From contig NZ_CP086136.1 in assembly GCF_017565645.3 (NCBI RefSeq), positions 1,502,001 to 1,566,000 on the forward strand: a stretch of DNA of 64,000 bases. The letters are read 5' to 3'. A model generated the notes under the pieces. It did not search any database. It was not told where the DNA came from and worked only from the letters and a program-made list of their open reading frames with translations. Positions 43,753 through 51,856 of the stretch are shown here, in pieces. Each line of letters starts with the position of its first letter. Positions within the stretch are counted from its first letter, which is position 1. This stretch comes from Bradyrhizobium barranii subsp. barranii (GTDB lineage Bacteria > Pseudomonadota > Alphaproteobacteria > Rhizobiales > Xanthobacteraceae). The translations under genes were made by a program, and so were the position numbers.

Positions 43753-43840
43753 TGCGGTAGCGCTCTGCGTTACCGCTGCCCTCCTTGGGCGTTTCCTCCC
43801 TAGACTTGGGCCGCTTCTTCATCAGAAGCGGCCCTTTTTT
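43753..43840 (+). ncRNA. suhB/MmgR (alpha-r8) family trans-acting small RNA
   Basis: An approximately 88-nt RNA: a first hairpin (GCGGTAGCG / GCGTTACCGC), an unpaired stretch with CTCCTTGGGCGTTTCCTCCC, and a strong intrinsic terminator (GGGCCGCTTCT / AGAAGCGGCCC plus TTTTTT). The CCUCC segments could pair with ribosome-binding sites. The suhB motif is described in alphaproteobacteria near suhB-type inositol-monophosphatase genes, and the S. meliloti member MmgR regulates carbon storage. Both the position beside the hisN/suhB-like gene and the structure match; Hfq-dependent repression is the expected mode. Confidence 0.75.
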
Positions 43841-43962
43841 CTTTGAGCCTCGATCTTCACTTCGAGCGCGCGAAAACGCGAAGCGAAGATTCGACGCACG
43901 ATACGCTGGCAGCTTGATCTGATGTTTGATCGGCGACGCGATCGCGCGGCGACGGCTCGCTA

Positions 43963-44853
43963 TTATTCCGCCGCGGCCTGGAACGGGCCGAGATCGCCGA
44001 ACGGGATCGTCGTCGCCAGCACGTCGGCGAGCACACCGAAGTCGGTTGCCACTTGCGCAAAGCGCGGACTGCGCTCGCGCCGCCGCTCGTCCATGTAGAT
44101 CGCGCGGTTGAGCTCGAGCTGCACCGCGTGCAGCCCGCTCGCGGGGTTGCCGTAATGCTCGGTGATGAAGCCGCCGGCATAGGGCTTGTTGCGGCCGATC
44201 GAATAACCGAGCCCGCCCATGGTCTCCTCGACCCTGTCCGGAAGCAGCGGCGTGCAGCTCGTGCCGTAGCGGTCGCCGATCACGATGTCGGGCCGCCGCG
44301 GCTCGTCCCTGCTGACGCCGACCGAGGGCATCGAGTGGCAATCGACCAGCACCACGGTGCCGAACATCTGGTGCACCTTGTTGATCAGCCGGCGCAGCGC
44401 GCGATGATAGGGCTTGTACAGCGTCTCGATCCGCGCCAGCGCATCGTCGACCAGGATGCGTTCGCGGTAGATCTCCTGGCCGTCGCCGACCACGCGCGGG
44501 ATGGTGCCTAACCCGCCGGCGACCCGCATCGAGCGGGTATTGGCAAAGCTTGGCAGCCGTCCGGTGAACATGCGGGGATCGAGCTCATAGGGCTCACGAT
44601 TGACGTCGACATAGGAGCGGGGAAAGTTGACCCGCACGGTCGGAAAGCCGCGCTCGCTCAAATGGCCGATCAGCTCGTCCATGAAGGAATCTTCGGATCG
44701 CCGCAGTGTCGTCAGGTCGATCCTGGAGGCGCTGAGGAATTCGTCCGGATAGGTCGAGCCGGAATGGGGCGAGTTGAAGATGACAGGCGCGCGCCATTGC
44801 GCGGGCTCCACGATCTCGAAGGCGGGCGACACGTCGCCGTCAAACCGGGTCAT
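43963..44853 (-). CDS. N-formylglutamate amidohydrolase
   Basis: The enzyme hydrolyses N-formylglutamate to formate and glutamate (late histidine degradation), or a related N-acyl amino acid. Family blocks are APVIFNSPHSGSTYPDEF, VNFPRSYVDVNREPYELDP, VLVDCHSMPS and YGNPASGLHAVQLELNRAIYMDE. Histidine and glutamate residues in these blocks bind zinc. The 296-residue length is standard. No hut genes are nearby. It is divergent from cpdR. Confidence 0.88.
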   Translation of the reverse strand: MTRFDGDVSPAFEIVEPAQWRAPVIFNSPHSGSTYPDEFLSASRIDLTTLRRSEDSFMDELIGHLSERGFPTVRVNFPRSYVDVNREPYELDPRMFTGRLPSFANTRSMRVAGGLGTIPRVVGDGQEIYRERILVDDALARIETLYKPYHRALRRLINKVHQMFGTVVLVDCHSMPSVGVSRDEPRRPDIVIGDRYGTSCTPLLPDRVEETMGGLGYSIGRNKPYAGGFITEHYGNPASGLHAVQLELNRAIYMDERRRERSPRFAQVATDFGVLADVLATTIPFGDLGPFQAAAE

Positions 44854-45182
44854 CTTCTCAGGCTTAGTCCCTTCGCGCCGCGGGATCCGGGTCTCGGATC
44901 GAATTGATTCGGCCGGTGGAGCGGCTCTTATGTGTCGTCATTGTCTGGAATCGCAACCATTCTGCCAAGCGAAAAGATGTGATCGGCGCTGGAACATGTC
45001 TTAACCGTGTGGGCAGGGAAGCGGGGATGCGCCGGCGCGGCTCGATTGATTCGTGCCGCATTCGGGTTCACAAGGGACCGGCAGCGCAGCCAGCCCAGGG
45101 TAAAGATTTTCACCCCAAATTTACCCTCTGTCGGGCTTAGTAACCTCTGCTGATATCCTCTGGGGATTTGACGTTTCCTGCC
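44854..45182. other. Divergent promoter region of FGase and cpdR genes
   Basis: About 330 bases hold no gene. The stretch must carry the cpdR promoter. A/T-rich TTTCACCCCAAATTTACCC (about 45107-45125) is the only distinct feature I see. No clear palindrome was found. Confidence 0.4.
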
Positions 45183-45542
45183 ATGCCCAAAATCCTGCTC
45201 GCCGAAGACGACAACGACATGCGCCGTTTCCTGGTCAAGGCGCTGGAAAACGCTGGTTTTCAGGTCTCGTCCCATGACAACGGCATGGCCGCCTATCAGC
45301 GGCTCCGGGAAGAGCCGTTCGAGATGCTGCTGACCGACATCGTAATGCCGGAGATGGACGGCATCGAGCTCGCCCGCCGGGCCGCGGAACTCGACCCCGA
45401 CATCAAGATCATGTTCATCACCGGCTTCGCCGCGGTCGCCCTGAACTCGGATTCGGACGCCCCCAAGAACGCCAAGGTGCTGTCCAAGCCCGTGCATCTG
45501 CGCGAATTGGTCAGCGAAGTGAACAAGATGCTGGCGGCCTAA
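45183..45542 (+). CDS. cpdR: CpdR single-domain response regulator
   Basis: CpdR is a cell-cycle adaptor that, unphosphorylated, delivers substrates to the ClpXP protease and is controlled by the CckA-ChpT phosphorelay. The 119-residue receiver domain has the acidic pocket AEDDND, phospho-acceptor Asp at about residue 52 (LLTDIVMPEMDG), and KPV lysine, with no output domain. The C-terminal half (SEVNKMLAA) matches CpdR. ATG 45183 is used because the receiver fold starts there. Confidence 0.9.
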   Translation: MPKILLAEDDNDMRRFLVKALENAGFQVSSHDNGMAAYQRLREEPFEMLLTDIVMPEMDGIELARRAAELDPDIKIMFITGFAAVALNSDSDAPKNAKVLSKPVHLRELVSEVNKMLAA

Positions 45543-45615
45543 ATCGGCCCCCTTCGGTCCTTGCACCGGCTCCCCTGAGCCGTTATAGGGACCCGACCCG
45601 ATCTAGAGACATCTA

Positions 45616-45690
45616 GGGCGCGTAGCTCAGCGGGAGAGCACTACCTTGACATGGTAGGGGTCACAGGTTCGATCCCTGTCGCGCCCACCA
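45616..45690 (+). tRNA. tRNA-Val (GAC)
   Basis: The 75-nt cloverleaf has acceptor GGGCGCG/CGCGCCC, a D arm with TAGCTCAGCGGGAGAGCA, an anticodon arm CTACC-TTGACAT-GGTAG with anticodon GAC, and a T arm ACAGG-TTCGATC-CCTGT. CCA is encoded. A hairpin terminator follows immediately. It marks the boundary between ordinary chromosome and the accessory region, and tRNA genes are common integration sites. Confidence 0.96.
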
Positions 45691-45720
45691 CCCACTCTCT
45701 GTAGTTGTATAGAGAGTGGG
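45691..45720 (+). terminator. Hairpin terminator after tRNA-Val
   Basis: A perfect 10-bp stem CCCACTCTCT / AGAGAGTGGG with a 10-nt loop directly abuts the tRNA CCA end. There is no T-run, so RNA processing as well as termination may use it. Confidence 0.6.
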
Positions 45721-46148
45721 ACGCTCGCAGTAGCGCCGCAATTTCAAAGACATGTCTGCCGAAATCTCTGGCTAGCACAGTCTCTGCTCCTGCAATCGAG
45801 CCGAATGAGCCCATTTCGCCAGCCTGTCTCCGCAGCAAAAAATTCCGTTCCTGGCCCGAGTTTCAAAGACTGGTTCGATGACTGCGTGGGGAGCATGCAG
45901 TTTGGTCCAGATAGTCTCAACCATTCTATCTTCGTCGAAGCGGACGTCTTTGACCGGACGAAAAGCGCGTTTCTGTTAGCTTTCCGAGGGACAGGTTCCG
46001 GAATTCCGGTCTCTGTCGCGTAGCTCGCCCGTCGCAGGGCGATATCCGGCCTCTGGTCTCTGCACCAAGAAATTCCGTTCCCGGCGGGTTTGGAGTGGGA
46101 TAGAGGCGGCCGGTGGGACTCGGATGCCGATTTCTGATTCCGCGGCGG
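45721..46148. other. Non-coding stretch between tRNA-Val and recombinase
   Basis: There is no convincing gene. An imperfect repeat AATTCCGTTCCTGGC / AATTCCGTTCCCGGC occurs at 45841 and 46071, with GTCTCTGC nearby in both copies. A 73-codon plus frame (45805-46023) has no recognisable features. The region may hold a decayed attachment or element end. Confidence 0.4.
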
Positions 46149-47772
46149 TTATTGCGGATTGAGTCCGAGCACTTCGAACTGCCGGCGCCACTCCGCGGGC
46201 GCCTCGCGCAGCCGTTCCACACCGATGCCGCGGGGCATGCGACCCTCGACGGCGGCCTTGACCAGATCCGGGGCGAGGAAGGCGAGCGAGATCGTCATGT
46301 TGACCTGACGGACGCTGCAGCGTTCACGCGACGCGATCTGGTCGACGCCGGTGATTGAACCGGAGACAATTTCGGCGAGCCAGCGCCGGCCACGCGCAAT
46401 CGCGGCCACAAGCCGGGCGCGGCGCTCGGCGCGTTCCGGCCGCACTGCATTGCGAGAGACGCCGTGCGGCAGCAGGATCTGTCGCGGCCTTTTGGATGGC
46501 GGCTTCTGCCATGGGATCGAGAGATGATGCCCATCGCGGGAGCTGGCGTCGGCAAGGTCTGCTGGATGATCGGATTTGAGCCGCACTAGCAGTCGATCGC
46601 GGTAGACATCGATGCGCTCGACCCATTCGAGAATTGTTTGGCGATCAGAGGCGCGCGCAACATCGGGTGCGAAGGCCCCATTTTCTGTGGACCGATGTTC
46701 CTTTAGCGATTTGACCACAAGCTCTTCAATATTGGCCGCTGGAACGCGGGAGACCGATCCGAGCGTTGCCGACTTGGATTCGCCATGAAGATGCGGCGAC
46801 GAGACATAGTAGCGATAGCGGATGCTAGCCTTGGTCGCGTGGGTTGACACCATGCGGTAGCCGGCATCGTCGAATAACAGGCCGGCCAGCAAAGGATCGG
46901 AAGCGTTGCGTATCGCCGAGCGGGTCGACCATTGATCGGTCAGCTTCTGCTGGACGGCATCGAACGTGAGGCGGTCCATGATCGGCGGCTGCTCCCCCGG
47001 CAGGATCTCGCCCTTGTATTTGACTTCCCCGATGTAGAAGCGGTTCCTCAGGAGGTAGAACAGCGTCCCGCGCCCAAACGGAATGCCGCCCCTGGTGGCA
47101 CCGGTGGCGAGGCCTGGTCTTGGTCCGGATATCCCGCTGCCTGAGATCCCGAACCAGCGCGTTGACGCCGCTGAGCTCGCGATAGCGTTTGAAGATAAAC
47201 CTGACCCGTTCGGCTTCCTCCTCAACGACGATGACCTTGCCGTCCTTCATCTCGTAGCCGAGCGGCAGCGGGCCGCCAACCCACAGCCCCTTCCGCTTGG
47301 AGGCGGCAATCTTGTCTCGAATCCGCTCCGAGGTGACCTCGCGCTCGAACTGGGCGAAGGACAACAGCACGTTGAGGGTCAATCGGCCCATCGAGGTCGT
47401 GGTGTTGAACTGCTGGGTTACCGAGACAAACGACACCGCGTGGGCATCGAACAATTCCACAAGCTTGGCGAAGTCGGCCAACGACCGCGTCAGGCGATCG
47501 ACCTTGTAAACGACGATGACGTCGATCTTGTGCGCGCGGACGTCATCAAGCAATTTCTGCAGATTGGGACGGTCGGTCGATCCACCCGAGTAGCCGCCGT
47601 CGTCGTAGCGTGATCGGATCTGCGTCCAGCCGGCATGAGCCTGGCTCTTGATATAGGCGGATGCCGCCTCGTGCTGGGCATCCAAGGAGTTGAACTCCTG
47701 GTCGAGCCCATGCTCGGTCGAGACGCGCGTGTAGATCGCACAGCGGACCGCCTTGCGTAAGCCCGCCTTCAC
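46149..47772 (-). pseudogene. Large serine recombinase, frameshifted
   Basis: GTG 47772 overlaps the upstream DUF2924 stop codon (GTGA). The resolvase domain is intact (VRCAIYTRVSTEHGLDQEF with the catalytic Ser, DVIVVYKVDRLTRSL, FAQFEREVTSERIRDKI). The recombinase domain continues to about IRTKTR, then the frame breaks near 47107-47116. It resumes one frame over with TGATRGGIPFGRGTLFYLL and runs through a zinc-ribbon/coiled-coil-like C-terminus to 46149. The whole gene would encode about 540 residues, normal for this group. It probably integrated the accessory segment. Confidence 0.82.
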
Positions 47773-48068
47773 GGCCGGGCCTCCACCGTCGAAGGTGTTT
47801 TGTCCCGCAAGCCAAAGAAGCGCGGCCCGTTCCATTTGGTGCCGGTGATGGCGAACGCGACCTTCGACAGGCTGTCATAAGTCTGCCCGTTCCAAGTAAA
47901 CCCGTCCGCCATCACCATCACCCGCTGCGGCCTGCGGTCCCACTCCCGCACGAGGACAGTGCCAGGCGTCAGCACTGTGCGCTTCTGGTCCAGGCCTGCC
48001 AGCTGCGTGGCGATTGAGACGCCCGGTTGCGACGCCCCGGTACGGCCCCAATCTTGTTCAAAGCCCAA
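47769..48068 (-). pseudogene. DUF2924 protein, C-terminal remnant
   Basis: Only about 99 residues remain. PGTVLVREWDRRPQRVMVMADGFTWNGQTYDSLSKVAFAITGTKWNGPRFFGL is the C-terminal half of DUF2924 proteins, which are routinely encoded just upstream of serine recombinases in alphaproteobacteria. The usual N-terminal part is missing upstream of 48068. Its stop codon overlaps the recombinase start, so the pair was translationally coupled. Confidence 0.7.
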
Positions 48069-48218
48069 CGGCGAAGACTGAACGCGGGTGATATCCGGCC
48101 ATCGCTTCAGCGGATGTTTCTGCAGTTGTGATTTCGTCTAATTCCAGGGGATCTTCGATCGGCGATTAATCCGCGGGCGTATCGCCGGACCCAGCTTTAG
48201 GAAGCCAAAAAGCGCGCC

Positions 48219-49819
48219 GTGAACGTTCAAGAGCTATTTCGCGCGGCGCTCAAGGCAACCGTAAGAACCCCGGATGGATGGCAAACGCGCGTAAATGGTG
48301 CTGGGATCGTTGATGCTCATGCACTGCTTCGGCTTCCCCTTTCAGACATCCAGCTTTTGCCCGGTGTCGTCGAGATGGCTGCTCCGGCGGCGCTAGATGA
48401 AGGCGATCGAGACATCGAGGAAATTTTCAAGCTCGCTGAAACTCGCTTGAATCAGGATGGTTTCGATTGGGCACGATTTGGTGCCGAGGCGTCATTCCTT
48501 GCCGCCGACGAGCGCCGCAGAACCGACCCCAAGAAAGCCGGCCTGGTTGAGTCTCGCATTCGACCCAAGCCTTCTCGCGCTGTCGCGGCTTCGGCACCGC
48601 CCGTACTGAATCGGGTGCTTCTGCGTGCCCGCTCCGGACCAGAATTGGTCCGCCCCATCGAACTCCCTCTGCTCGCTGCTCGGCACAGGCTGAAACTGCT
48701 TGGCAAGCGCCGCGGCAAAAACGAAGCTTCGGTCGCAGCCGCGCAAGCGTATTTGACCAAGGGCGGACGGGCCGAGATCCTGCGCCAGGCCGAGAGTTTA
48801 TTCAACTCGATCGATGCAAAGCCGGGAGTATCGCCGGAAAGCACGAAGGCGCGGCGAAGAGTCCTCGGCGACGCCGACCGAATCTTACTGGACCTTGCAA
48901 ACAACAACGGCTCCGGTATCAGTGGCCCTATTGATGTCGTCAATCTTGAGGCGCTCGTCATGCTGAAGGGAAGACCCGCTATCAAGATTACAGACGGCGT
49001 CTTCGATCCAGACTCGCTGATGGGGAGTGATTGGGAAGGCCCTTTCGCCATTGCTCCTGACGAACTAAAGGAGATGGCTGGTCGGGTCGGTGGGTCGATA
49101 TCGATGGCGACCATGTCGGAACGGGGTTCGTCGTCGGTGACGGCCTGATCATGACCAACCGCCATGTTGCCGAGGCCGTTGCTGATCAAGTTGGAAATAA
49201 ATGGATCCTGCAGGACGACGTCACGATCAATTTCGATGATCGGGGCGAGGGTGATGAGAAGCGGTTCAAGGTCAAATCGCTCGTCTACGCGGGAGCGGAT
49301 CCCATTGTTGATGTCGTCAACTTTGCACATCTCGATCTCGCAATCTTTGAGGTCGAGACATCGAACGCATCGAAAAGCAAGTTTCCGTCTCCCATGCAGT
49401 TGTCGAAGAGCACAAAGAAGCCGACGACAAAGGATGTGATCGTCGTGGGCTATCCCGCCAAGCCCGACATAGCCGCCCTCGAGGACCCGACCACGCACGA
49501 GGTCAATATGGATATTGCTAAGCGGCTCGGCGAAATATTCGGTCTCGACTATGGGCGAAAATATCTGGCGCCAGGACGGATCGACAAGATGGTCGGTACC
49601 GTACCCACTGACACGGCCATGTGGGTCTTCACGCACGATTGCACGACCCTTGCCGGCAATTCCGGGTCGATGGTCTCAAGTTTCACGGACGATTTCCCGG
49701 TGATGGGACTTCACTTCGCAGGACGAACGCTCACGGCAAATTTCGCCCATGCAATGTCGGCGGTACGGGCCTCTGAGAAAATGCCGCTGGAGTTGGTCGA
49801 GAGGTTGTCCTGGACCTAG
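48219..49819 (+). pseudogene. Trypsin-like serine protease with N-terminal helical/adaptor-like region, frameshifted
   Basis: The first frame (GTG 48219 to 49148) gives about 290 residues of charged, mostly helical sequence with no recognised domain. The frame then breaks near 49085-49093. One added base yields DIDGDHVGTGFVVGDGLIMTNRHVAE and a full trypsin fold. Catalytic residues are His at 49163 (TNRHVAE), Asp at 49334 (HLDLAIFEV) and Ser at 49661 (LAGNSGSMV). The intact protein would be about 533 residues with no signal peptide, so it is intracellular. It is the first gene of a four-gene operon and ends 3 bases before the next start. The base composition is less G+C-rich than the chromosome. 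Confidence 0.75.
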
Positions 49820-49822
49820 CGA

Positions 49823-51856
49823 ATGGCGAATTCTTCCACGAACCGTATCAAGCCTGCCGCCCTCGCGTCTCGAGTAAAGGCAACGCGGAGCTTCTTTAGG
49901 CAATGTTACGACCAAGTCGCCGAAACGCGCGGCGCCTTGCTTTTTTATCCACTGGCACAGCGTCGGCAGAGGAGGCAGCCTCTGCAAGCGGGTCCCGAAC
50001 AGGACGCTGCGGACTTCCAGGCAGCATTTGAGGAAGCACAAAAGTATGGCTTCCTTGAACTTCTAATTGAGACCAGCGGCGACCGAATCCTGCATACGTC
50101 GCAAAAACGCAAAAATAAGCCGGTTCCGGCCAAGGCAATCATTCCTGCACTTGCGGCGCGAAATCCGATTAGCCGGCAAATGATTGTCGCCACCTTTCAG
50201 AAGGTGATGTCCGATCGGAAATTTCAGAAGCCGGACGAAGTAACGAGCGGCCTGATGCGAGCCCAGCGCAGTACATGCAAGATCCGCGTGGGCGAGGACG
50301 AGGGAGAGGGGGAAGCAGGAACCGGATTTTTGATCGGGCCAAGATTGGTCCTGACCTGCTGGCACGTCGTTCAGTCGTTACTTGATCCGGCACCGAGCGG
50401 CTTGCCGCTGGACCATCCCGGCAAGGAGAAGCAAGGATCTCGAGCCAAATTGCGTGTCGAGTTCGATTTCTTATCGCGTGTTGCGCCGGACGGCAGCGAT
50501 GCATCGTGTGGCGTCACTGAGAACTGGCTCGTCGCCGGGAGTCGTGCGGCTCCACCTGAGCATCGGATAGATCAAGGCCAACACAAACGGCTTGCCTGGC
50601 CGACAGAGCAGCAGGATCTGAAGCAGTATCTGGATTTTGCGGTTATCGAGCTTGATGCGTATGCAGGTCTGGATCGGATCTACTACGACATCACTTCAAC
50701 GCCGGTGAAAGAGCCCACAGGAAGCGTGATCGTTCTTCAGCATCCTGCTGACTTTCCGATGCGTATGACATCGGGCACATTTGACGTTTCCCAAGTCGTG
50801 AAGACTGATTTTGCCGCCGTGGCGGGCAGTCCGTTTCGGGTGCTGCACGACGCCAGCACGATCGCCGGCTCGTCGGGAGGATTGTGTCTCAATTACGAAA
50901 TGGAGCCGGTCGCTATACACCAAGCGGGTCTGGAGACGATCGTGATGGCCAACGGTGAGGCGTCACGCGAAAGCAAAGTCAACGTCTCGATCCCCCTCTC
51001 TGTGATCGTTGCTCGCGCGGGCGGAGCTATCAGGGATCGCATAGGCGATTTCAAGTCGAGCCGGTGTCGGCTATCGAATGGCCGAGCTCTGATTGGGCGA
51101 ATTCCTCTACAAGAAGCTGTAGCGTCAGCTCGCGCTGGACTCAGCAAGATACTGGTCGTGCAGATTGGATACGATCGGCAAAACAATCCGCCTCGGCAAA
51201 TCGGAAAGACTTTTTCGACTGAAATCCTGATGGACTCTCTCAACTTCTCAGTCGATCAAGTCGCGCGCGTGGGTGCCGAGAAAGTAAAAGAGAGTGCGTA
51301 CAGTACCGCAATTTCGATGCTGGAAGCTGTCTCCACCGGTCTTTCATCAAAGCTTCCGACCGAGAAGCAACTTGCTGATGAAAGTCAATCGACGGATCTG
51401 AATGATAGGATCAAGAAACTTGCCAGCAAAGTTGGCGATATCCTCGATCAAGCTGCAACCCGTCGGAAGCTCTGGATCGTGATTGATGAGCTGGACAAGC
51501 ATCCACTGACGGAAGGCTCTACGCGCTCGTTCTTCGATGCGTTGTATCCAGAAATTGCAGCGCGTCAAAATCTGAGGCTGGTTCTCATCGGGCTGTCTGA
51601 CCCCGATATGCCGGCCCTTCAGAAGGTCGATCCAAAAAAAGTTGATGAATTGAAGGACCATCTTGGCAAGCTGGATATCAAGAACTGGGTCGCAAACAGG
51701 CTCCAAGGAGCAGTCTCCGACGAAGCGTTAACGAGCTTTGCTAACATCGCCGTGGCGCTCGCCGAGCGTGACGAAAAGCCTGCGCGCAGTGCCGCTGTCG
51801 GCCGCATCATCAACGAGTTTTTCGAGCCGTCGTTTCCGCGGAGGCCAGTCGCATGA
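49823..51856 (+). CDS. Trypsin-like protease fused to P-loop-like region, conflict-system component
   Basis: The product has 677 residues and no signal peptide. Residues 1-150 are a helical region of the kind that often acts as an adaptor (effector-associated-like, not assigned). A trypsin fold follows: His181 (LVLTCWHVV), Asp271 (YLDFAVIELD), Ser351 (IAGSSGGLCL). The C-terminal region (about 410-677) looks like a degenerate P-loop domain: NNPPRQIGKT in the Walker A position and LWIVIDELD as Walker B-like. It starts 3 bases after the first protease gene and overlaps the next gene by ATGA. Cleavage target is unknown. Confidence 0.78.
   Translation: MANSSTNRIKPAALASRVKATRSFFRQCYDQVAETRGALLFYPLAQRRQRRQPLQAGPEQDAADFQAAFEEAQKYGFLELLIETSGDRILHTSQKRKNKPVPAKAIIPALAARNPISRQMIVATFQKVMSDRKFQKPDEVTSGLMRAQRSTCKIRVGEDEGEGEAGTGFLIGPRLVLTCWHVVQSLLDPAPSGLPLDHPGKEKQGSRAKLRVEFDFLSRVAPDGSDASCGVTENWLVAGSRAAPPEHRIDQGQHKRLAWPTEQQDLKQYLDFAVIELDAYAGLDRIYYDITSTPVKEPTGSVIVLQHPADFPMRMTSGTFDVSQVVKTDFAAVAGSPFRVLHDASTIAGSSGGLCLNYEMEPVAIHQAGLETIVMANGEASRESKVNVSIPLSVIVARAGGAIRDRIGDFKSSRCRLSNGRALIGRIPLQEAVASARAGLSKILVVQIGYDRQNNPPRQIGKTFSTEILMDSLNFSVDQVARVGAEKVKESAYSTAISMLEAVSTGLSSKLPTEKQLADESQSTDLNDRIKKLASKVGDILDQAATRRKLWIVIDELDKHPLTEGSTRSFFDALYPEIAARQNLRLVLIGLSDPDMPALQKVDPKKVDELKDHLGKLDIKNWVANRLQGAVSDEALTSFANIAVALAERDEKPARSAAVGRIINEFFEPSFPRRPVA

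Noticed and set aside
45641..45838. A minus-strand frame ending GATGIEPVTPTMSR across tRNA-Val
   Set aside because: This peptide is a well-known translation artefact of tRNA antisense sequence, and the frame overlaps a perfect tRNA.
46000..46035. ACAGGTTC...CTGTCGCG near 46000 as a second tRNA-Val attachment site
   Set aside because: Only short blocks match the tRNA 3' end with an insertion between them; not enough for an att repeat.
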